Assembly (NCBI GenBank): GCA_017548165.1
Contig: JAFYMW010000107.1
Location: 1 to 40,016, forward strand
DNA from: Bacteroidaceae bacterium
GTDB taxonomy: Bacteria > Bacteroidota > Bacteroidia > Bacteroidales > Bacteroidaceae
Reading direction: 5' to 3'
DNA length: 40,016 nucleotides
Shown here: positions 1-7,392 of the stretch, piece after piece
How positions within the stretch are numbered: position 1 is the first letter of the stretch
How the letters are laid out: every line of letters begins with the position of its first letter
The notes under the pieces: model-generated
Told to the model about the DNA's origin: nothing
The model's database searches: none
What the model saw: only the letters and a program-made list of their open reading frames with translations
Made by a program: the position numbers and the translations under genes

Positions 1-45
1 GCTTTTTATTGTTATAATCCCTTGCTTGTACCCTATTTATAATCC

Positions 46-111
46 GCAAAACGAAGCGTTGCGCAAATTTTGAACGAACCGCTCATTTTTTCAGAACGAA
101 ACGTACCTCTG
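46..111 (+). repeat. three tandem putative transposase-binding sites (phage end)
   Basis: Three copies of a motif with core AACGAA begin at 50, 73 and 95, a spacing of 22-23 bp. The best copy, CAAAACGAAGCGTT (47-60), is found inverted at 39871-39884, and the third copy, CAGAACGAAACGTA (92-105), matches an inverted site near 39962-39975. Mu has three 22-bp MuA sites at each end, so these are read as the R1-R3 equivalents at the end beyond the tail genes. The exact phage terminus within 1-46 could not be fixed. Confidence 0.55.
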
Positions 112-170
112 AGGGGTATCCCCCATTTTCAAAAATTTTTCGACTGGCTTGCGCCAGTATTATATAATTA

Positions 171-201
171 AACGGCGTTGGAACACCATTCCAACGCCGT
201 T
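171..201 (-). terminator. hairpin terminator after the tail-fibre gene
   Basis: A perfect 13-bp inverted repeat (171-183 and 189-201) encloses a 5-nt loop. On the minus strand it follows the stop codon of the 2292-residue gene by about 30 nt and is followed by an AU-rich tract, as expected for the end of the late operon. It also lies about 90 nt beyond the 3' edge of the DGR variable repeat, so it could double as the target-side cruciform known to aid retrohoming in the Bordetella phage DGR. That second role is inference. Confidence 0.7.
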
Positions 202-229
202 CGTTTTTCGCTTTGTCGCTTCGCTCCTT

Positions 230-3200
230 CTACGCTACTTCGGCTATCGCCTTGTACGCTTCGACGCTTTGCGCTTTCTCGATTTTTCCGCGGAAGGCCA
301 GGCGCGACCCGTTAATCGCGCTCGAGCCCGACGCATCGTTATTCGCATTCGCGTACGACACACCGCCAACCGAGTTCGCGTAGTAGTAGCCACGATAAAC
401 CACACGGCTAAGTGAGCCAGTATACCAGTATTTATCGCAATAGTAAGTGGTTTCACTGCCTATCAGCGTTCCGACTGGTATGATGTCCATATACTTGCCG
501 TGGGCTACAGCAGTGGTAAACTGGTCGGAACCAGTCTTGGCTTTCACCTTTCGGGTTGTGCCGTCAGGCATTACTATATACCACTTGGCGTCTACTGTTC
601 CCTCATTCACCGACACATTGTCCATCATATCAAACTTGTGGCCGTAGATGTCTTCGTAGCCCAGGCAGTTGACATTGTTTATCTGCACATAGGAGCCGTT
701 CTCCTCGTACCACGCGTATGTGGTCTTCTTGTCGGGGTTGACGGTGTCCTTCATACCCAAGAACGCTGTTCCTCCTGTCTTGCGGGAGTTGGTATCTTGA
801 CCGTGGCCACATTGCATCTGGCTGTTGCGTCTGCCATACTTGGCAAAGAACAAGTTGCCGATGTCGCGGTGCATATCATAGTCTATCTGCTGCATTCCTC
901 GCACCTGGCTATAATAGTGGAAGTCGTTCCAGTTCATATTTGCTACAGTAGAACCTCCTGTAATACAGCTACGGAGCTTAGTGCCGACCACAGAACTACC
1001 GAACACTGCGGTCAAACACTCCTCGTGCTCTACCCAATCAGGCTCCATATCTTCAATTCTGTCGCTGTTTGAAAGCACAACCTTGTCAAATTCGGCGGTC
1101 TTGAATATGGTAAAATGCAACTCTGTAGCATCCCTCGGCACATCGCAGATTAGATACATACCACTCTCAAACTTCACTGACAACGAAGGAACAACAATGT
1201 TCTCAAGGACATTGCCCGAGGCATCGGTAAAGATTGACCCCATCAAGTTAGTACCTACAACAGATGGGAAACGGACACGCTTAAAGCCCGACACTTCAAC
1301 TCGGCAAACAGCATAGTTGGTGTCGCTTGCATAGGAGTTGGCAAGCGTGCCTTTGCCTGTCATAATCTTAAATTTGTCTTTATAGTCTCCTGCATCCATT
1401 ATATCCTGGAGAGACACGACTGTTGCCTCTGGAACATCGGGCATCGCCTTGTTGGTACTGTAGCAGCTATAATTCTTGCCGTGGAGATAGTCATTGATAC
1501 CCTTGAACCAATAATGAGGCTCAAACATCATAACATCTCCCTCGCTACCATCAAGCAGTGCAGCACTACAGTTGGAGGTCTTTTCCCCGTCTGCATAATA
1601 GTTCGAGTTCTCATCGTGCAACGGGAAGATCGTCATAACTCCGTCCTTGTTGTTTGCCGTGGTTTCAACTCCCGCAATAGTTATATTTCGGGTTGTTGGC
1701 TTGGTAGTAACCTTGCCCAGACAACGATAACGCTGCTTCAGGATGGCCTTGATATGGCCACTTGGGACATAGTCGTTTCCATAAGCGCAACCCGTATGAT
1801 TGTCCGGGTTGGTCACATTATCATCCTCTGCGACATTCTCGTCAAACTCTATCATTGTGTACTGCGGTTGCATTATATTCAACTCAGGATAGCGAGCCTT
1901 GTACTCAGCGTAAACTTCGTCATCAAGGTAGGCTGTGAGCTGATAAGAACCGACAAGGGCACAAGTATCTACCGCATTACCGTTCGCATCGATACCGCCA
2001 AGGTGCTTGTATCGTGCAAGGAAAGTCTCGTCTCCCGTCATATTCACACCTGTTATACGGATACGCTTGACATTGGAACAACGGGCAAGGATATTCTCCC
2101 AGTCCAGGTTCGGACACTCGGCAAAACGGAAGGTCTCGACGGCATCATAGCCCTCCACAAGAAGACCGTTGTTGTCGAGCTTGGGCAGATACTCCAAGCG
2201 CAACGCTGTAAGCGTAGCAGGAAGGACTGCCTCACGCACTGGAGCTCCTTCAGCGAATACAACGCTCTGGGCTTCTGTGCCTCCTGCATTCAACACCTCA
2301 AGACGTGTCTGGTTGGAGAAGTTCAACTCCGAAGAGGACAGTGTTCCTGTCCTGGCATTCTTCTGACCGTTCAAATTCACCTCTCGCAGTTGTCGGCACT
2401 GGTCAAGAACTGCACACCATCCTGATGCGCCTCCGCCTGTTGTGCTCAAATCAAGATACTGAAGGTTGGTACACTTGTTCAGGTTCACGTCACCCGTCAA
2501 ATTGTTTCCCACACCTCGCATATCAAGTTTCTTGGCTCTACTTGCGCCATACACTCGTATCGGGTCATTGACAGTAAACGCATCGGTAAAGGTCAGCGTT
2601 ACCTCCTCTCCCTTTTCCGCTCTCTGCGACGGCTGTATCGATGGTGAGTTGTTGGTACCATAGCCGAAGTAATAAACCTCGTTGGCTGTAACTACAATAG
2701 TATTGGCAGCCTCTGTCGCCTTGCGGGCAAGGTACATATCAATGTTGTCCGAACGATAGCTACCTGTCTCATACTTTGCATCGAGCAAGGCGTATCGGTT
2801 GCGGATGGTATGGATACGATGGTATTTACGGCTACCGTGCAAAGCGTAAATGTGCGGATACTTGGTAAGCGTACCCTTAACATTGACACCCTCAAGCATC
2901 GGTATGATGTATTTCCATTCTCCCGACTTGTTGTACTGTCGGGCTGACCAGTTACCCATCTGTTCCTCATTGAGCACCTGAAGAACTCGGTCAGGGGTCA
3001 TCACCTCACGCAAAGCAGCTGCAGCAGATTTGAGTTCTGCATCAAAGTTGGCAAGGATTAGGCACCAGAAGACACTTGCGTAGCCCTCGAAAGCATACTT
3101 GCTCTTTTCTGCGTCCCAGGTCTCACGGTCAACATCATACTTATAGGCAAGGAAACAGTCGTTTCTTACGAGGTAGGCAGTATCACCGTCATAGAACAGA

Positions 3201-6200
3201 ATATACCACACCTCACCGTCAAAGGTTATCCAGATCATATTCTTCACGCGCTGGTCAAAGCAGGTATTGTAATCTGTGAACACATAGAATGTCTGCATCC
3301 AGCGCGTATTGAAATACATCGAAGCCTCATTCTTGAACTTCTCGCTCCTAAAGGACGATATATCCTTGTAGTTTATAGTATCAGCATCCGCTGGTACACA
3401 ATCACGCACCCAACGCCACAAGCGCATAATAGCCTCCTTCTGGTAACTGTTAGCTTCCTTCTCGTCCTTTGCTGTGTTGGGGTTGTTCCATACAGTGTCC
3501 TTCGGGAAATTGAACTCAAGGGCATTGCCAAACTCATTGGCAAACTGCCTCTCTATATCCGAATCAACCTGGAACAAGCCCAGCTTCTGCGAATTGTTCA
3601 GGAACTCAAGGCTAATGACCTTGCTCTCATCGATGCCGGCAACGCCTTCGAATCCAACGACAGGAGCCCAACCCGACTTGTCATTGTTAAAGTTGTACTG
3701 ACCGTGATATGTCGGTTTCTCATCAATGGACTCTGCCGAGAACATATCACAAGGCCAACCGTTGATGGCTGTGCGGATAGTGTTGTCAATCTCCTGCGCT
3801 GGGGTAAACAAGCCAACCTCCTTGAAACAATCATTGAACAACTTTGCAAGACCTGTGTTGTGGGTCATAGAGCTATCCGAGTAGTCACACTTTGGATTGG
3901 CAACCTTGACAGCCTTATCCCCTGGCATAACAGGCATCTTCAAAGAATCCTGCTTCACACCATTGATCCAAAGCTCAGGCTCAACACCTTTGGAGAAGTA
4001 TATTCTGTAGTTCTTACGGGCATACTTCGTTGAAGAAGTACCCTGAATACGGATATATACATTCTTCAGGATGATTTCACCACCCCAAGGCGGGTAGATA
4101 TATACATCAGCAAGGAAGTTGGTATCCTTGTTGTTCTCCGCATTCACCTCGTCAAGACCTCCCTTTCGGACAATAAGAATAACACCCTTGCCTTTCTTAC
4201 GGATCTTGTCAATATCGATACCGAGACCTTCATCATCGAGCACGTCGTTCTTATCTGCCAGGTCTGCCATTTCCTCTGCCGTCGGGCGATCCACGATGTG
4301 GTTGCCCAACTCATCATCATCCGATATGGCGGTGTTATAAACACGGAGTATGCGGAATTCGACATCGGCATAACTACTATCTATGGTGATACCCTGGGGC
4401 GTGTCCTGAAGGAAGTTGTCAGCTTCAGCATATATATCTGCCTTGCTTCGCTCTCCATCAATGAACAGCTCCATCAATCTGCCATCAGCACGCTTGCCAA
4501 CGACAAACGCCACCTTCAGCCATTCCTCTGAAGCAAACTCCATACCTACACCGACATTGGTCACCACTTCATTGCCGTCCTCATCGGTCACGGTCTTTGT
4601 TGAACCCGTGTACATCGAGGCTTTCTCGGCCGTAATCTGGAAGCCCTTAGGACCAGACATACAGGTAATGACATCAGCCTCTCGGTCAACCACATTGGAA
4701 ACCTTGAACTCCATTTCAATAGTAAAACCGGTTGAAGCCACATCGGAGGCAAAGGGTTTATAATCGATATGAGCCTTTGCGCCATTACGCAATCGGAGCG
4801 ACTCCCCAGTCCAACCACTGGACTTCCAATCCACATTTTCGAATGTCGTTTGAACACCGTTAGAAGACCATACGGCGGGGTTCTCCTCGTCATTGCTTCG
4901 ACCTGCAGCATTCAGCTTCAGCACCATCCCATAGGTTGTTTCCCCAATGTTGACATGGCTCTCCGTTACATTGATATGGAACTGATATTCGGTCTCTCCA
5001 CACTTGAACATCATATCGTTTGTTCCTTGTGCGGTAAAACGGTTCTTGTATATCTGGCTTGTACGGGCAACACTCACGGTATGGCTCTTCACATTGCCAT
5101 TATATACATCCATCTTGGCCGGTGTCGTATTGGGATCATAGGCGACATACTCAAAAGAAAGTTGCTCATATTGTCCCACCTCAAGTGTTGGGGTAAGATG
5201 CTCCTCCGTAAATATGCGACCATCAGCAAAGCGGAGTTTGGTACCGATAAGGGGAGCATCGGTACCACTCTTGAATATGTCGACATAGATACTCTCGCTT
5301 CGCAATACCAAGCCCGAAGATACCTCCATCTCCGCCACCATCTGGATCGTATGGCGACCGAAAGAAAGCCCCGTCATTGATATTCCGAAACTGCCATTGG
5401 TTGTACCGCTTCGTGTTACCGTAGCAGTATTATACTGCATGCCGTCAAGGTAAACGGTAACGACCTTCGTTCCTGAACCACTGACTGCATAAGGGATATT
5501 CACCGTATCATATACCCCGTAACCACCACCCACAATGGAGTTGGCAAGGTTATAGGTACTCGTCAAAGAGAGGGCCACAACCTTAACGGAAACATAACTC
5601 TGCTTGGTCTGTGTCTTTCCCGTTTCAGGGTCAACAGTAGTAGCACGGACATAGATGTCAGTAGTACCGACAGACAGATATTTTGACAGGTCAAGCGTAT
5701 ATGTTCCCTTGCTGACATCCTGAATGGTGTTGTTGTATATCGACAAGGAACCATACTTCATCTGTATCTCGATAGTGGCTTTCTGTCCTGTTGTCACACC
5801 TTTGTCGTCTCCACTGCTATATTGGTGGTCATAAGTGTACGAAAGCATCGACGAGCCACCTTGCTTGATGGTTGTATTATCAACCGATGCATTCAAGAGG
5901 ATCTTCGTAGTGCTGGCATCAGCACCGCCACCGCCACCACTGCCGGCTGGGATATCAACGGAAGCAATCTCAGCTCCGCTCTTGTTGGTAAGGGCAAGGC
6001 GGACACTGCTCTCATCGTCGCTAATCTCTGCACTCATACCGAACACGGTATTGGCATCGACCTCGTTGAACTTACCAGCCACGGCTGAGTTCTGCACTGG
6101 GTTGGTACTATTAGCGTCCAGCGTCTCATCAACCTCTACCTCATTGATGGTGATATTCACATTACCCATAGCGTCGGGAGTCTGCTCCTCACCATTGACA

Positions 6201-7108
6201 ATGATAGCCTTCACCGTTCCAGCTCCGCCGAAGTCTTCCCAGCTTGCCTCTGCCTCCCAACTGTCAATGTCGGTGCCGGCAAACTGCTTGGTTTCCCATT
6301 TGCCTTGAGAAACCTCGTAGGTTATTGTGCGGCCTTTGGCACGCAGTTTGTCCTCGATAGCAACAATGGCTGTGGCAAGAGTATAAAAACCATTCTGAAG
6401 GGGGTATGCTTCCGACACATTGATAGTGTTACCACCTCCGCTTCCGCTAATCTCGACAAGGGTATTCTCATCGACACTCCAGGCATACATTGTATCACCC
6501 ATAAGGTACGCCTTGTTTTTCAATGGGCGATACCCAGAGTCCATATACAAAGCCATCGGGCGACCTACCGCATCCGTCCAATCACGATAATACACGGTAT
6601 TATAGAGATAAAGGAAACTGTTTGTGGTCGCATTATATACAATTTCACCCCCCGGCTTATCACAAGTCTCCACACTAAAATTGCTCAAGTTGACAAAGTC
6701 GTCAAACCTTACAGTCGCGCCATCACGCGCCAACTCTGCCGTATTCTTGTGCAAGGCGACAACCTCTCGGGCTTCGTCCGCTGCCTCGTTCGCATTTGTG
6801 GCAGCATCTTCGGCGTGCCCACAAGCTGTGCTTGCATTGGCAGCAGCCGTTGATGCAGTCTCTGCAGCCTCCTCCGCGACACCTGCAGCAGATGTCGCAC
6901 TGGCAGCTGCTGCATTTGCCGATTTCGCAGCATCTTCTGCAGGCTTACGCAACAACGATATTGGCGCACTTACCACCTCGGTACCACGCATTGCGGGGAG
7001 ACTGTTAACCCCGTCCAGACTATTCACTACAGGTAGTTCATCAACACTTTGAGATTCCGCCTTTAAGGCGTTAATCAATTCCTGTTTTTCTGCATTCGTT
7101 AGTGCCAT
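230..7108 (-). CDS. giant tail-tip receptor-binding protein, DGR target
   Basis: Predicted tail-tip adhesin of 2292 residues, last gene of the late operon. Visible parts in order: an Ala-rich coiled coil at about 55-117; beta-rich Ig-like segments at about 400-700; a LamG/concanavalin-like region at about 770-970; a region at about 1010-1370 resembling CotH-type atypical kinases (IQGTSSTKYARKNYRI, then an acidic DYSDSS and a YDGD segment); leucine-rich repeats at about 1520-1690; and a C-terminal C-type-lectin/FGE-like domain ending in the RVVYRG...NGSRLAF pattern of DGR variable proteins. The variable repeat spans residues 2232-2273, followed by only 19 constant residues. The fold assignments for LamG and CotH are tentative; the DGR target assignment is strong because the repeat matches the template at 25836-25960 with adenine-only differences. 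Its role is presumably binding a host surface glycan or protein. Confidence 0.88.
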   Translation of the reverse strand: MALTNAEKQELINALKAESQSVDELPVVNSLDGVNSLPAMRGTEVVSAPISLLRKPAEDAAKSANAAAASATSAAGVAEEAAETASTAAANASTACGHAEDAATNANEAADEAREVVALHKNTAELARDGATVRFDDFVNLSNFSVETCDKPGGEIVYNATTNSFLYLYNTVYYRDWTDAVGRPMALYMDSGYRPLKNKAYLMGDTMYAWSVDENTLVEISGSGGGNTINVSEAYPLQNGFYTLATAIVAIEDKLRAKGRTITYEVSQGKWETKQFAGTDIDSWEAEASWEDFGGAGTVKAIIVNGEEQTPDAMGNVNITINEVEVDETLDANSTNPVQNSAVAGKFNEVDANTVFGMSAEISDDESSVRLALTNKSGAEIASVDIPAGSGGGGGADASTTKILLNASVDNTTIKQGGSSMLSYTYDHQYSSGDDKGVTTGQKATIEIQMKYGSLSIYNNTIQDVSKGTYTLDLSKYLSVGTTDIYVRATTVDPETGKTQTKQSYVSVKVVALSLTSTYNLANSIVGGGYGVYDTVNIPYAVSGSGTKVVTVYLDGMQYNTATVTRSGTTNGSFGISMTGLSFGRHTIQMVAEMEVSSGLVLRSESIYVDIFKSGTDAPLIGTKLRFADGRIFTEEHLTPTLEVGQYEQLSFEYVAYDPNTTPAKMDVYNGNVKSHTVSVARTSQIYKNRFTAQGTNDMMFKCGETEYQFHINVTESHVNIGETTYGMVLKLNAAGRSNDEENPAVWSSNGVQTTFENVDWKSSGWTGESLRLRNGAKAHIDYKPFASDVASTGFTIEMEFKVSNVVDREADVITCMSGPKGFQITAEKASMYTGSTKTVTDEDGNEVVTNVGVGMEFASEEWLKVAFVVGKRADGRLMELFIDGERSKADIYAEADNFLQDTPQGITIDSSYADVEFRILRVYNTAISDDDELGNHIVDRPTAEEMADLADKNDVLDDEGLGIDIDKIRKKGKGVILIVRKGGLDEVNAENNKDTNFLADVYIYPPWGGEIILKNVYIRIQGTSSTKYARKNYRIYFSKGVEPELWINGVKQDSLKMPVMPGDKAVKVANPKCDYSDSSMTHNTGLAKLFNDCFKEVGLFTPAQEIDNTIRTAINGWPCDMFSAESIDEKPTYHGQYNFNNDKSGWAPVVGFEGVAGIDESKVISLEFLNNSQKLGLFQVDSDIERQFANEFGNALEFNFPKDTVWNNPNTAKDEKEANSYQKEAIMRLWRWVRDCVPADADTINYKDISSFRSEKFKNEASMYFNTRWMQTFYVFTDYNTCFDQRVKNMIWITFDGEVWYILFYDGDTAYLVRNDCFLAYKYDVDRETWDAEKSKYAFEGYASVFWCLILANFDAELKSAAAALREVMTPDRVLQVLNEEQMGNWSARQYNKSGEWKYIIPMLEGVNVKGTLTKYPHIYALHGSRKYHRIHTIRNRYALLDAKYETGSYRSDNIDMYLARKATEAANTIVVTANEVYYFGYGTNNSPSIQPSQRAEKGEEVTLTFTDAFTVNDPIRVYGASRAKKLDMRGVGNNLTGDVNLNKCTNLQYLDLSTTGGGASGWCAVLDQCRQLREVNLNGQKNARTGTLSSSELNFSNQTRLEVLNAGGTEAQSVVFAEGAPVREAVLPATLTALRLEYLPKLDNNGLLVEGYDAVETFRFAECPNLDWENILARCSNVKRIRITGVNMTGDETFLARYKHLGGIDANGNAVDTCALVGSYQLTAYLDDEVYAEYKARYPELNIMQPQYTMIEFDENVAEDDNVTNPDNHTGCAYGNDYVPSGHIKAILKQRYRCLGKVTTKPTTRNITIAGVETTANNKDGVMTIFPLHDENSNYYADGEKTSNCSAALLDGSEGDVMMFEPHYWFKGINDYLHGKNYSCYSTNKAMPDVPEATVVSLQDIMDAGDYKDKFKIMTGKGTLANSYASDTNYAVCRVEVSGFKRVRFPSVVGTNLMGSIFTDASGNVLENIVVPSLSVKFESGMYLICDVPRDATELHFTIFKTAEFDKVVLSNSDRIEDMEPDWVEHEECLTAVFGSSVVGTKLRSCITGGSTVANMNWNDFHYYSQVRGMQQIDYDMHRDIGNLFFAKYGRRNSQMQCGHGQDTNSRKTGGTAFLGMKDTVNPDKKTTYAWYEENGSYVQINNVNCLGYEDIYGHKFDMMDNVSVNEGTVDAKWYIVMPDGTTRKVKAKTGSDQFTTAVAHGKYMDIIPVGTLIGSETTYYCDKYWYTGSLSRVVYRGYYYANSVGGVSYANANNDASGSSAINGSRLAFRGKIEKAQSVEAYKAIAEVA
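290..414 (-). repeat. DGR variable repeat (VR)
   Basis: This 125-bp segment aligns without gaps to the template at 25836-25960 (opposite strand in the window). All 16 differences fall on adenines of the template; there are no other mismatches inside the block. Changed codons include AAC to TAC three times, AAT to GTT, AAC to GGC, AAC to AGC, AAT to ATT, AAC to TTC, AAC to CGC and ATA to CTT. Homology stops abruptly at both edges. A GC-rich stretch common to both copies (297-311 here) may help initiate homing. Confidence 0.95.
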
Positions 7109-7110
7109 AG

Positions 7111-7392
7111 TTATTCTGTTTTAGATTGATTGTTCAACTGCTCATTCAAGCCATCTATGAAATATGGCAGACAAAACTTGTTTGCCACTTCTCGTATCAT
7201 CTTTACCTCCTCGGGGGTATACATTGTTTCACCCTCACTCTGATAGATTTTCATTGCCAATGCGTGGGCTCTAATACCGCTAACATTCAAATAAATCTGA
7301 TTGGCGAAACTCTCTCGGGCATCTCCAACTCGCCTGTCATGGCGTGTTATATCCGTAAAAATGCTGAACTCTTTGAAGTTTAATTTTATCAT
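7111..7392 (-). CDS. small conserved-looking protein between tail genes
   Basis: A 93-residue soluble protein with no signal peptide or membrane segment and no motif I recognise. Its start overlaps the end of the upstream 907-residue gene by 4 bp (ATGA type) and its stop is 2 bp before the giant fibre gene, so it is translationally embedded in the late tail operon. It could be a small structural linker or a chaperone for the neighbouring fibre, but nothing in the sequence decides this. Confidence 0.75.
   Translation of the reverse strand: MIKLNFKEFSIFTDITRHDRRVGDARESFANQIYLNVSGIRAHALAMKIYQSEGETMYTPEEVKMIREVANKFCLPYFIDGLNEQLNNQSKTE

Noticed and set aside
1-46. 5-bp target duplication and TG/CA phage termini
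   Set aside because: Possible TG dinucleotides (23-24, 27-28) and CA (39991-39992) exist, but flanking 5-mers do not match, so the termini cannot be fixed.
500-1072. Plus-strand ORFs opposite the giant adhesin, including 1481-2425, 4769-5380 and 6305-6853
   Set aside because: They are antisense shadows of a well supported gene, with low-complexity translations and no family resemblance.
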